A stretch of DNA of 64,000 nucleotides, from the NCBI RefSeq assembly GCF_015693305.1, contig NZ_CP065138.1, forward strand, positions 2,294,001-2,358,000. Reading direction: 5' to 3'. A program made the position numbers and the translations under genes. Positions 15,672-24,326 of this stretch are shown here, in pieces. Under the pieces are notes generated by a model. It saw only the letters and a program-made list of their open reading frames with translations. It made no database searches and was not told the origin of the DNA. Numbering within the stretch: the first letter of the stretch is position 1; every line of letters begins with the position of its first letter. The DNA comes from Sphingobium sp. Cam5-1. Lineage in GTDB: Bacteria; Pseudomonadota; Alphaproteobacteria; Sphingomonadales; Sphingomonadaceae.

Positions 15672-16650
15672 GGCCCGCCGATATGGCAAGGGCCGGGTCA
15701 GCCTTCAAGCTGACGGCGCCGCCACGTCGGCGGGCGAGCTGCTCCAGCCAGTCAGTTGCCTTGTACAGGCGGTCGATGATGGAGGGCGCGGCGGTGATCG
15801 TCACCGGCCCGCCATTGCCTTCCCGTTCGGCACGGCGGAGCAAGGCGAGAGCCGCCGTTTCGATCGGATCAGCCCGCAACAACTCCATGAGGTTCATCCG
15901 CTCACGGCGGCGGATGACCTGCACGAAGCCGAAGCCGTTCACCGCCGTGCGTTCGAAGGGGAGCGGCAGATATTTGTCGATTTGCGCCGAGGCGACAGCG
16001 CGCTCATCCTTGTTGTTCATGGTGGGCAGATCGACGCCGATCGATCCGGTCAGCCCCATGCGGCGGATCGCCTGCGCCGCCAGTTTCGCGCCCTTGGGGC
16101 CGAGCTTCGCGGGCGGCAACGATCCATCCACGTCGATCAGGATCATGGCGGGCGTCGGGAAAATGCGCAGGGCCGCTTCCTCCGTGCCGATCTCGCCGGA
16201 CATTGCCTCTTCCATCAGTTCGCTCCAGCCGTGAGCTTCGAAGCGGTCTTCCTCATGCGCTGGGCAGGGGATGAGGGGAATGCCCGTTGCGCGCAAGCGC
16301 TGGAGCAGGCTGGGCGCGGGATGCACTTTGGAGCCAGGTTGCGCGATGCGCGCCTTCGCCAGCTTGGGGCGTCCTTCCTCCGGAATGGCTTCGCGTAGAA
16401 TTTCGAGCAGGACAGTCGCGCCCTCTGCGGTTTTCGGCGGGATGGGCTCGACCAGCACTTCCTCGCCCGAAATCAGCCGGGCGATGCCGCGCTTCTTGGG
16501 GATGATCGTCCGGACGAGCTTGCCCTGCATGACTGCACCGGCGCGGGCGCCATCGCCCTCCCGCTCGATCTGTGCCTCGACCAGACGGCCCTTTTCGATC
16601 AGCGCAGCGCGGGCCTCGCCAATCCCCTCTTCATAGAGCCATTCGGCCAT
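15661..16650 (-). CDS. short ribonuclease E/G-family protein
   Basis: 329 residues, against 490 or more for RNase G and over 900 for RNase E. The core is recognisable: ILIDVDGS near residue 172 corresponds to the AIDVNS metal aspartate and GSIGVDLPTM near 204 to the second one. The glycine-rich RTAVNGFGFVQVIRRRERMNLMEL near 240 resembles the LGLVEMTRKR region. The CPxC zinc-link motif and the long C-terminal scaffold are missing, and the S1 domain is at best partial. It lies in a tight minus-strand group infA-maf-this gene-yacG. It could process RNA as a minimal nuclease, or serve a narrower role. Relatives are annotated as ribonuclease in sphingomonads. Confidence 0.8.
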   Translation of the reverse strand: MAEWLYEEGIGEARAALIEKGRLVEAQIEREGDGARAGAVMQGKLVRTIIPKKRGIARLISGEEVLVEPIPPKTAEGATVLLEILREAIPEEGRPKLAKARIAQPGSKVHPAPSLLQRLRATGIPLIPCPAHEEDRFEAHGWSELMEEAMSGEIGTEEAALRIFPTPAMILIDVDGSLPPAKLGPKGAKLAAQAIRRMGLTGSIGVDLPTMNNKDERAVASAQIDKYLPLPFERTAVNGFGFVQVIRRRERMNLMELLRADPIETAALALLRRAEREGNGGPVTITAAPSIIDRLYKATDWLEQLARRRGGAVSLKADPALAISAGHVA

Positions 16651-16655
16651 ATCAG

Positions 16656-17228
16656 TCAGTCCAGTGGGTAGCCCGCTGCCTTCAGCAGCGCGCGGGTTTC
16701 GTAAAGGGGCAGACCCATGATCGCGCTATGGCTGCCTTGTATCGCGCGGATCAGCCCGGCGGCACGGCCCTGTATCGCATAGCCGCCTGCCTTGCCGTGC
16801 CATTCTTCGCTGGCGATATAGGCGTCGATTTCGGCCTTCTCCAAGCGTTTGAAGGTGACGATGTTGGTGGAAAGGCGATGCCTTGCCCTGCCCTCGCCAT
16901 CGATGAGCGTGATAGCGCTCAGTACGCGGTGGCGGCGGCCGGAGAGCAGGGAGAGACAGGCGCGCGCCTGGTCCGCCGTCTCTGCCTTGGGCAGGATGCG
17001 GCGGCCTGCCGCGACGACCGTATCACCTGACAGCACCAGCGCGCCGGGATGACGGGCAGCCACCAGCGCAGCCTTTTCAGCGGCCACTCGCGCGGCATAG
17101 GCGGCTGGCGATTCGCCTTTCAAAGGGGTTTCATCAAGATCGGCGGGGTCCACTGCGTCGGGACGCACGCCGATCTGACCCAGAAGTTCACACCGTCTGG
17201 GAGAAGCCGAAGCAAGGATGAGCCGCAT
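16656..17228 (-). CDS. maf: Maf-family nucleotide pyrophosphatase
   Basis: 190 residues. Hydrolyses non-canonical or excess nucleoside triphosphates to monophosphates. ASASPRRCELL near residue 6 is the Maf signature, with LSGDTVV near 65 and GKAGGYAIQGRAA near 143. The YhdE-like (dTTP/UTP) subtype is the likeliest from the KAGGYAIQG segment. Starts 12 nt after the stop of infA and ends 5 nt before the RNase gene start, so one operon. Confidence 0.92.
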   Translation of the reverse strand: MRLILASASPRRCELLGQIGVRPDAVDPADLDETPLKGESPAAYAARVAAEKAALVAARHPGALVLSGDTVVAAGRRILPKAETADQARACLSLLSGRRHRVLSAITLIDGEGRARHRLSTNIVTFKRLEKAEIDAYIASEEWHGKAGGYAIQGRAAGLIRAIQGSHSAIMGLPLYETRALLKAAGYPLD

Positions 17229-17240
17229 GCGTTAAGCGGC

Positions 17241-17459
17241 TTATTTGAAGCGGTAAGTGATCCGACCCTTGGTCAGGTCGTAGGGGGTCAGTTCGACCAG
17301 CACTTCGTCGCCCACCAGCACGCGAATGCGGTTTTTCCGCATCTTGCCCGCCGTGTGGCCAAGGATCTCGTGATCATTTTCAAGCCGGACGCGGAACATG
17401 GCGTTGGGGAGAAGCTCCACAACCTGTCCGCGCATTTCGAGCAGTTCTTCTTTTGCCAT
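17241..17459 (-). CDS. infA: translation initiation factor IF-1
   Basis: 72 residues, an S1-like OB fold that binds the 30S A site during initiation. The sequence from [18 protein letters not shown] to GRITYRFK is the highly conserved IF-1 form. The longer frame to 17501 is discarded because MAKEE is the universal start. Leads the infA-maf-RNase-yacG group. Confidence 0.97.
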   Translation of the reverse strand: MAKEELLEMRGQVVELLPNAMFRVRLENDHEILGHTAGKMRKNRIRVLVGDEVLVELTPYDLTKGRITYRFK

Positions 17460-17518
17460 AATATCCTGGAGAAACCGAAAATCGCGCCGCCATAGCGACA
17501 AAATGCGGAAAATGAAAG

Positions 17519-18808
17519 TCAGGCTGATAGGCCGAATACATCTCCCGCTTCCGAGAGGGCTGCAAAGATGTGATCGAGCTGATCCACATCAGTGCAGAAG
17601 GGCGGCATCAGGTAGATGCTGTTGCCCAAGGGACGCAGCAAAATGCCTCGATCAAGGAAAAAGGCGCGCAGACGGGGGGCGAGATCGGACAGATAACCTG
17701 CGTCTTGCGCGATCAGGTCAATCGCGACGATCGTGCCAAGCTGCCGGGCATTTTCAAAGGCAGGATGAAGCGCCAGTCTTTCGAGTCGCTCCGCCATGTT
17801 CCCTTCGAGTGCGGCGATGCGGCCGAGCACCTCCTCCTCGCGCCAGATGGCGAGGTTGGCCGCCGCCGCCGCGCAGGAGATGGCGTTCGCTGTGTAGCTG
17901 GACGAATGGTAGAAAAGCCGTGCCCGGTCCTGCGACTTGTGCGCGTCGAATATGCGCACCGTGGCGAGCGTCGCCGCGAGGGGTACGGAGCCGCCGGTAA
18001 TCCCTTTGGCAACGGCCATGATGTCCGGCACGACGCCCGCCTGCTCGCATGCAAAGACGGTGCCAGTGCGGCCCCAGCCCGTCATCACTTCGTCAGCGAT
18101 GAACAGGACATCGTGGCGTGCGCAGATTTCCGCCATCTGACGCAAAATGGCAGGCGGGTAGATCAGCATCCCGCCAGCACCCAGGACCAAGGGTTCGACG
18201 ATGAACGCCGCCGGATGCTCCTTGCAAGCCGCTTCCAGCGCATCGAGCGTCTGTTGTTCCGCCCCCGGCGCGGGGAAGGGAATGGTGCCGACATCGAACA
18301 GCAAAGGCGTCCATGCGGCATTGTACACCCCGCGCTCGCCGACCGACATCGTGCCGATCGTGTCGCCATGATAGCCATATTCGAGGACGAGTATGCGATG
18401 CCGGGGCGCGGACAAACCGTCCAGCGCGCGATTGTGCCAGTAGCCGAGCGCCATCTTCAGCGCGACTTCGACCGCAGTCGATCCGCTGTCAGAATAGAAG
18501 ACATGGGCGAGCGGGTCGCGCCCTTCCGCGCGGGGGGCGAGTTCGATTAGGCCGCGCGCAACCTCTTCGGCGGGCTCATGCGTGTAATTTGCGAAGATTA
18601 GCTGATCGAGCTGTCCGGCCTGCTGAGCGATGGCAGCGGCGATGCGGGGGTGACAGTGGCCGTGGGTCGTCACCCACCAGCTGGAGATGGCATCGATCAG
18701 CGTGCCGCCGTCTGCCAGATGCAACAGGGCGCCTTCCGCACGAACGACATGCGGAATGGGTTCGTTGAGGCCGTGCTGGGTGAAGGGGTGCCATATAGGG
18801 GAGATCAT
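17519..18808 (-). CDS. bioA: adenosylmethionine-8-amino-7-oxononanoate aminotransferase
   Basis: PLP enzyme of biotin synthesis that makes 7,8-diaminopelargonate using S-adenosylmethionine as amino donor. About 429 residues, normal length. Begins [13 protein letters not shown], followed by [14 protein letters not shown] (substrate-binding WW), [27 protein letters not shown] with the PLP aspartate, and [13 protein letters not shown] with the PLP lysine. ATG 18808 fits the family start better than 18832. Neither has a strong Shine-Dalgarno. bioF and bioD lie 3 kb away on the same strand; bioB is not in the window. Confidence 0.95.
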   Translation of the reverse strand: MISPIWHPFTQHGLNEPIPHVVRAEGALLHLADGGTLIDAISSWWVTTHGHCHPRIAAAIAQQAGQLDQLIFANYTHEPAEEVARGLIELAPRAEGRDPLAHVFYSDSGSTAVEVALKMALGYWHNRALDGLSAPRHRILVLEYGYHGDTIGTMSVGERGVYNAAWTPLLFDVGTIPFPAPGAEQQTLDALEAACKEHPAAFIVEPLVLGAGGMLIYPPAILRQMAEICARHDVLFIADEVMTGWGRTGTVFACEQAGVVPDIMAVAKGITGGSVPLAATLATVRIFDAHKSQDRARLFYHSSSYTANAISCAAAAANLAIWREEEVLGRIAALEGNMAERLERLALHPAFENARQLGTIVAIDLIAQDAGYLSDLAPRLRAFFLDRGILLRPLGNSIYLMPPFCTDVDQLDHIFAALSEAGDVFGLSA

Positions 18809-18874
18809 GGCGAGACGCTTAGAATAGCCCAAGCGTCAGGCCAAGCGCCCTCCCCTATATTATGCGGCTCCCGC

Positions 18875-19312
18875 TTACTTGGCCGGGGTGGCCGGGGTAG
18901 CAGGGGCGGCTGGCGTCGCCGGGGTGGCGGGAGCAGCCGGCGCAGCAGGCGCGGCGGCCTGGATACGCTGCTGCAACGCCGGGTCGGCGGCTGCCGCCTG
19001 GCCGATCTCATTGAATTTTTCCGGAGCGATGCCCGATGCCTGCAACGCGGCGAGCATCTTGGGCTGCTTCTCCGCGTCAGCGATGCTGGCGTCGGACTGG
19101 ATCTTGGTCACTTCGACCGCAGCAGCCGCAAACAGCTTGATGTCCGCATCGCTAAAGTTGCCCGCAGCAGCCGAAGGGGCCGCCGGAGTGGCAGGCGTCG
19201 CGGGCGTAGCCGGGGCGGCGGCGCCCTGGGCCAGAACTGGAGCCGCTGCCAACAGAGCGACCGATGCCATTGCCGTCTTCAAAACCAGTGATGAACGAAA
19301 ACCCGTCAACAT
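18875..19312 (-). CDS. exported DUF4168-type protein with Ala/Pro/Thr repeats
   Basis: 145 residues. A signal peptide (LVLKTAMASVALLAAAPVLAQG) leads to an Ala-Pro-Thr-rich linker, a small helical domain (FSDADIKLFAAAAVEVTKI and FNEIGQAAAADPALQQRIQ) of the DUF4168 pattern, and a second low-complexity tail of PATPA units. AAGGAG lies 6 nt before ATG 19312, favouring it over the longer frame to 19447. Periplasmic, function unknown. The repeated tail may vary between strains. Confidence 0.75.
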   Translation of the reverse strand: MLTGFRSSLVLKTAMASVALLAAAPVLAQGAAAPATPATPATPAAPSAAAGNFSDADIKLFAAAAVEVTKIQSDASIADAEKQPKMLAALQASGIAPEKFNEIGQAAAADPALQQRIQAAAPAAPAAPATPATPAAPATPATPAK

Positions 19313-19479
19313 GCTTCTCCTTGCGATTTGATGACTCAAAGCTGTGGAAGAGCGCACGAGGTTTAAAGAGTGTTCCGGCGAAACGTGAGATTTGAGGGAC
19401 GACGGCCGGGCGCGGCGCAGCTCATCCGTCGTATCATTACGGCTCACCGCAGGACAGAATCGTTACTCATCCTCATCTT

Positions 19480-21501
19480 TCACCAGATTCTCACCCGATC
19501 CTGAGGCGCGAGATAGAGCTTGCTGCCGGGCGCAGGGTTGAACGCGGCGTACCATTGATCGAAGTTCCGCACGGTATCCGCCCGATATTGCGATGGTGAA
19601 TGCGGGTCAGTGACAAGCCGCTGCCGCAGGTTGGGCTCGCGATAATTGCGCCGCCATACTTGCGCCCAGCCGAGGAAGAAGCGCTGATCCCCGGTGGTGC
19701 CGTCGATGACCGGCGCAGGCTTGCCGCCGAGCGACGCATGATAGGCGTCGAGCGCCACCGCGACGCCTGCCAGATCGCCGATATTCTCGCCCAGGGTAAA
19801 GTCGCCCTTCACATGCGCACCGGGGAAGGGTTCATAGGCGTCATATTGCTTTATGAGCTTCTCGGTCAGAGCCTTAAAGGCAGCAACATCAGCATCGCTC
19901 CACCATTGGTTGAGCTTGCCCGTCTCATCATATTTGGCGCCCTGATCGTCGAAATGATGACTGAGTTCGTGGCCGATCACCGCACCGATGCCACCATAGT
20001 TCACCGCCGGATCGGCATGGGGATCGAAGAAGGGCGGCTGGAGGATGGCGGCCGGGAAGACGATCTCCACCATGGAGAAGTCCGCATAGGCGTTGATCTC
20101 CATCGGCGTCATCTGCCATTCCCATCGGTAGATAGGCTTGCCGAGCTTGCCCATCTGATAGTCGAATTCATATTGGTTTGATCGCAGCGCGTTGCCGAAC
20201 AGGTCGCCCGCCGTCATCTGGAGCCCGCTATAATCCCGCCATTTGTCGGGATAGCCAATCTTGGGCGTGAAGGCCGCCAGCTTCTTGTGCGCCCGCGCCT
20301 TCGCGCCATCGCTCATCCAGCTGAGGCCGTCGATGCGGCGGCCCATCGCGGCGATGACATTTTTGACCAGCTGGTCCATCGCCGCCTTGGTTTCCGGCGG
20401 GAAATAGCGGGCGACGTAGATTTTGCCGACTTCCTCGCCCATCGCGTCCTTGACGAAGCTGACGGCGCGTTTCCACCGATCTTCTCGCTGGGGCGTGCCG
20501 GACAGGGTGGTGCCGTAGAAAGCGAAGTCGGCGTCGGCGATGCGGTCAGGAAGGTAAGTGGCGTAGCTGTGCAGGCTGCGCAGCAACAGGGCATCCTTCA
20601 ACACGCCTATCGGGGTCCGCGCGATCAGTGCTGCTTCGCCCGTGATCGCCGTCGGCTGCGCGACGATCAGCGCCTGCGGATTCAGACGGTTGGCGGCGAA
20701 ATAGGCCGGGAAGTCGAAGCCGGGCGCGGCTTTCTGCAATTCGGCGAGCGTCATCCGGTTGTAGGTCTTGTCCGCGTCCCGGCTATCGACCTGGGTCCAG
20801 TGCAGCTTGGCTACTTCGGTTTCGAATGCCATCAGGGCAGCGGCACGTGCCTTTGCGTCGCTCGCGCCCGCCAGTGTCAGCATCTGTTCCAGATGCGCGA
20901 CATAGGCGGTGCGAATGGCCGCCATTTTCTCATCAGGCTGTAAATAAAAGTCACGATCCGGCAGGCCGAGACCCGATTGGCGAAGGTTCAGGATGTAAGT
21001 GTCGGGCGCCTTGTCATCCTGCCCCACATAGAAGGTGAAAGGTCCGGCGATACCGGCGCGCGCAGCCTCTGCCGCCAGCCGGGCGTATCCGGCCTTATCC
21101 TTCACCGCCGCGATCTTCGCGAGCCAGGGCTTGATGGGGGTCAGGCCCTTCGCTTCGACGGTAGGGGCGTCCAGATAGCTTGCATAGGCGATCCCGATAC
21201 GGCTGGCGGGGTCTTTCCTTGCCTCCTCCAATATGCCCCGTGTGCGTTCCCGTGACAGATCATCGAGCACGTTGAACGCGCCATAATTGGACTTGTCGGC
21301 CGGGATTGGCGTGGCCCTGGCCCAGCCGCCATTGGCGTGGAGGTAGAAATCATCGCCCGGCTTGATGGCCGGGTCCATGCCCTTGTCGTCGAAGCCGTAG
21401 CTGCCATAGGTCGGCTTGGCAGACGGCGCCTGGTCTGCCTGCGCGGCGTTGGTCACGAGCAGCAGAGCGCCAATCGCGGCGCTCATCAGAAGATTTTTCA
21501 T
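19480..21501 (-). CDS. M13-family zinc metallopeptidase (neprilysin-like), exported
   Basis: 673 residues. The signal peptide MKNLLMSAAIGALLLVTNAAQA predicts a periplasmic or lipid-free extracytoplasmic enzyme. VIGHELSHHFDDQG near residue 510 is the HExxH zinc motif and GENIGDLAG near 570 gives the third ligand, the M13 signature. Bacterial M13 enzymes are oligopeptidases. No operon partner: bioD starts 103 nt away on the same strand and encodes an unrelated function. Confidence 0.93.
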   Translation of the reverse strand: MKNLLMSAAIGALLLVTNAAQADQAPSAKPTYGSYGFDDKGMDPAIKPGDDFYLHANGGWARATPIPADKSNYGAFNVLDDLSRERTRGILEEARKDPASRIGIAYASYLDAPTVEAKGLTPIKPWLAKIAAVKDKAGYARLAAEAARAGIAGPFTFYVGQDDKAPDTYILNLRQSGLGLPDRDFYLQPDEKMAAIRTAYVAHLEQMLTLAGASDAKARAAALMAFETEVAKLHWTQVDSRDADKTYNRMTLAELQKAAPGFDFPAYFAANRLNPQALIVAQPTAITGEAALIARTPIGVLKDALLLRSLHSYATYLPDRIADADFAFYGTTLSGTPQREDRWKRAVSFVKDAMGEEVGKIYVARYFPPETKAAMDQLVKNVIAAMGRRIDGLSWMSDGAKARAHKKLAAFTPKIGYPDKWRDYSGLQMTAGDLFGNALRSNQYEFDYQMGKLGKPIYRWEWQMTPMEINAYADFSMVEIVFPAAILQPPFFDPHADPAVNYGGIGAVIGHELSHHFDDQGAKYDETGKLNQWWSDADVAAFKALTEKLIKQYDAYEPFPGAHVKGDFTLGENIGDLAGVAVALDAYHASLGGKPAPVIDGTTGDQRFFLGWAQVWRRNYREPNLRQRLVTDPHSPSQYRADTVRNFDQWYAAFNPAPGSKLYLAPQDRVRIW

Positions 21502-21603
21502 CGAAGCATCCCTTGCTTGATCCGATCATGGCAATTGACCCGACGCAAGGCGACGAGTCCATGTCCTTTGTCGAAAATCGTGCAAAAGCGGCTGCGGCCC
21601 TCT

Positions 21604-22218
21604 TCAGGGCAGGCGGATATTCTCGGCGAAAGCAGCGCGCAGGCTGGCGGCATCCAGCGGGTCGAGGCGCGGGAGGCGGCCAAGGCTTGGCACCTTGGTG
21701 AGCAGTGGGATGATCCGCTCATTCTCCTCATGGGGATCGCCGATGAAGGCGATGCCCGCGAGCGGCACGCCCCGGCTGCGCAGCGCCTCGACGCTGAGCA
21801 GGCTGTGGTTGATGGTGCCGAGGGCGGTGCGGGCGCACAGGATGACCGGCAGCTGCCAATGGGCGAAGAGATCGGCCATCAGCAGCGTCTCGCTGACGGG
21901 TACCAGCACGCCGCCTGCGCCTTCGACGACGAGCGGGCCGTCCACTTGCGGCAGGGCGAGCTTGTCGAGACGCACTTCAACCCCGTCGATGCGCGCCGCC
22001 AGATGGGGCGAAGCGGGCGTCGTGAGGCGGTAGGCTTCCGGCACGATGTGCGTCAGGGGAAGGTTGCCTAGCCGTGCGACCGTTTCCTTGTCGCCTTCGG
22101 GATCGATGCCTGCTTGCACCGGCTTCCAATAATAGGCGCCGAGGGCTCCCGCCAGGCCTGCGGCGAAGACTGTCTTGCCGATGTCGGTGTCAGTGCCGGT
22201 GACAACGAAGCGCGTCAT
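21604..22218 (-). CDS. bioD: dethiobiotin synthetase
   Basis: 204 residues. Closes the ureido ring of dethiobiotin from diaminopelargonate, CO2 and ATP. FVVTGTDTDIGKT is the P-loop with the family's TDTxxGKT form, then KPVQAG near 36 and VVEGAGGVLVPV near 102, the biotin-type GAGG motif. ATG 22218 overlaps the bioF stop as ATGA, so the two are translationally coupled. The longer frame upstream is a shadow of bioF. Confidence 0.95.
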   Translation of the reverse strand: MTRFVVTGTDTDIGKTVFAAGLAGALGAYYWKPVQAGIDPEGDKETVARLGNLPLTHIVPEAYRLTTPASPHLAARIDGVEVRLDKLALPQVDGPLVVEGAGGVLVPVSETLLMADLFAHWQLPVILCARTALGTINHSLLSVEALRSRGVPLAGIAFIGDPHEENERIIPLLTKVPSLGRLPRLDPLDAASLRAAFAENIRLP

Positions 22219-23339
22219 GCCATCACCCTTTGCAGTTCCTCGCCAAGAGCCGCCACATCGGCGCGGCCGACATTCAATGTCAGGGAGATGCGCAGGCGGC
22301 TGGTGCCCGGCGGCACTGTCGGCGGCCGGATGCCGCGCACGTCGAAACCTGCCTCCTGAAGCGCGGCGGCGGCTGCCATGGCGCGCCGGTCTTCGCCCAG
22401 CAGCACGGGGATGATGTGGGTGCGCGGCGCAGGCAAGCCCAAGGGCGCGCAGATGACTTCGGCGGCATCGACGCACAACGTCTTCAGCCGCGCGCGCAGG
22501 TCATCAGCCTGCTCGATCCGGTCGAGCGCAGCGGACGCCGCCACCGCCATCAGCGGCGAGGGCGCTGTCGAGAAGATGAAGGGTCGCGCTCGGTTGATCA
22601 GATAGTCGATGATGATCTGCGGCCCGCAAATCAGCGCGCCTTCCACGCCCATGGCTTTGCCGCAGGTGTGAAGCGTCACCACATTATGCAGCCCGTCCAA
22701 ACCGGAGGACAAACCTCGGCCGCTGGGGCCGAACACGCCTGTACCATGCGCTTCGTCCAGAATCAGCATCGCGTCATGCTGCGCGGCCAGTTTTGCAAGA
22801 TCAGCGAGCGGAGCGGTGTCGCCATCCATCGAATAAAGCGTCTCGACCGCGATCCAGATGCGGCCCTTGCCCCCCTCCTCGCGCCAGGCGGTGATCAGGT
22901 CGGCGAAACTCTGCGCATCATTATGCCGGGCAAAGACAGTTGCGGCCTTCGACAGGCGGATGCCGTCATGAACGCTGGCGTGGATCAATTCGTCCGCGAC
23001 GATCAGGTCGCCACGCTGCGGCAATGTTGAAAACAGCGCGCAGTTGGCCGCAAAGCCATTGGCGAGAAACAGCGCCGCCTGTGTCCGGAAGAAGGCAGCC
23101 GCCTTCGCCTCCAGCCCTTCATGTTCGGGCGCGTTGCCGCGCAGCAGGCGCGAGCCGCCCGATCCGACCGGCACGCCCCGCGCCACCGCGTCCCCCACGG
23201 ACTGACCGATCAGCGGATCGGACGCCAGGCCCAGATAGTCGTTGGAGGCAAAGTCGCGCCCGGCGCGCGGCACCAGACGGCGCAGGCGGCCGCGCTTTTC
23301 AAGGGCCGCCAGTTGCGATCGGAAGGGTTCGCTGGTCAT
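22215..23339 (-). CDS. bioF: 8-amino-7-oxononanoate synthase
   Basis: PLP enzyme condensing pimeloyl thioester with alanine. 374 residues, normal. SNDYLGLASDP near residue 30, GSGGSRLLRGN near 57, DEAHGTGVFGPSGRG near 193 with the PLP aspartate, and HTCGKAMGVEGA near 227 with the catalytic lysine. The bioF-bioD overlap is 4 nt. Pimeloyl-chain genes are not in the window. Confidence 0.96.
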   Translation of the reverse strand: MTSEPFRSQLAALEKRGRLRRLVPRAGRDFASNDYLGLASDPLIGQSVGDAVARGVPVGSGGSRLLRGNAPEHEGLEAKAAAFFRTQAALFLANGFAANCALFSTLPQRGDLIVADELIHASVHDGIRLSKAATVFARHNDAQSFADLITAWREEGGKGRIWIAVETLYSMDGDTAPLADLAKLAAQHDAMLILDEAHGTGVFGPSGRGLSSGLDGLHNVVTLHTCGKAMGVEGALICGPQIIIDYLINRARPFIFSTAPSPLMAVAASAALDRIEQADDLRARLKTLCVDAAEVICAPLGLPAPRTHIIPVLLGEDRRAMAAAAALQEAGFDVRGIRPPTVPPGTSRLRISLTLNVGRADVAALGEELQRVMA

Positions 23340-23445
23340 GGCGCGCCCTATAGGCCCGCGATGGGTAGAGGGGCAAGCTGGAGCGCCGCCGCTTCATCCA
23401 TCGGGCGGGGAAAGGCACCGCCCTCCCCCGCTCCGGTGCCGGAAA

Positions 23446-24129
23446 TCAGAAGGAAAAGCTCAGCGATAGCGACGCCACATTGTCGTTCGCATCGTCGGCA
23501 TTCGGACGAAAGCCATGCTGATGCAGATAGCCGATTTCCGCATTCACATTCTTTGCGATCGGGGTCGTGATGGCGATCAGGTTACGCATCCGCTCCTCGC
23601 CCTCGACCCGCTGAAAATTGGTGGTGTTGAGGTCGATGAAGCTTTCATGACTGAGCACCAGCGCGGTTTTGCCGCCTTCCTTGAAGGGCAGCACATATTT
23701 AACATAGGGGCGAAAGCGCCAGGCCGTGCCATCGACGCCTTCGCGCCAGCGCTCCTCAAGGCGCAGGCGGGCGCTCAGCTGGCCGGGGCCGATCTTCACG
23801 ATATTGTCGAACGTCACCTGCTGGCGGCCGCGATGTTCCATTACCGAGAAGTCACCGGCATTGTAATTGGGATCATGGGTGTAGCCCGCCCAAACCGTCA
23901 CCTTCTTGCTGACCTTGTAGCCGATCAACGAGTTCATCTCGACCTCGTACAGACCGTCGCGGTCGTTGCTGAACCGGGCGATCACCTCCTGCGAGAAGCG
24001 CCATTTGTCGCTCAGTTTCACAGTGGCGCTCACGCCGGTCCAAAGCTGATCATCCTCCGTGGCATGAGCCACAGCCGGAATGGCCAAAGCCACCAGCGCA
24101 GGCGCCAGTTTCAAAATCCGTCGCATCAT
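23446..24129 (-). CDS. DUF2490 outer-membrane-type protein
   Basis: About 227 residues. The signal peptide MRRILKLAPALVALAIPAVAHA precedes alternating beta strands ending in SLSLSFSF, an aromatic C-terminus expected of an outer-membrane beta-barrel. The middle (YEVEMNSLIGYKVSKKVTVWAGYTH) matches the DUF2490 pattern. GGAGGGAG precedes ATG 24129. Function unknown. Transcribed alone; the next gene upstream ends at a terminator. Confidence 0.8.
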   Translation of the reverse strand: MMRRILKLAPALVALAIPAVAHATEDDQLWTGVSATVKLSDKWRFSQEVIARFSNDRDGLYEVEMNSLIGYKVSKKVTVWAGYTHDPNYNAGDFSVMEHRGRQQVTFDNIVKIGPGQLSARLRLEERWREGVDGTAWRFRPYVKYVLPFKEGGKTALVLSHESFIDLNTTNFQRVEGEERMRNLIAITTPIAKNVNAEIGYLHQHGFRPNADDANDNVASLSLSFSF

Positions 24130-24263
24130 AATCTCCCTCCGCCCCATGGCGTCGGGGCGCGACTATGACCTTTATGTGACAACGTCATTTCTATTTTATG
24201 TAATATTTGTGACGATTATTTCTGTGGCGTGACCGATAGCGGCAGCCGTCAAATGCGCCTTCC

Positions 24264-24304
24264 GCACAAAAAATGACCCCGCCCCATGATAGGGCGGGGT
24301 CATA
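24264..24304 (-). terminator. rho-independent terminator of hppA
   Basis: Perfect 12-bp stem (ATGACCCCGCCC at 24273-24284 with its complement at 24292-24303), 7-base loop, followed on the minus strand by six T residues (24273-24268). It lies just past the hppA stop codon. Confidence 0.9.
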
Positions 24305-24326
24305 TCCCTTTCGTCGCGAAATGCCC

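Noticed and set aside
18875..19020. Repeats in the DUF4168 gene as a tandem-repeat or CRISPR candidate
   Set aside because: They encode Pro-Ala-Thr units of a secreted linker, without spacers.
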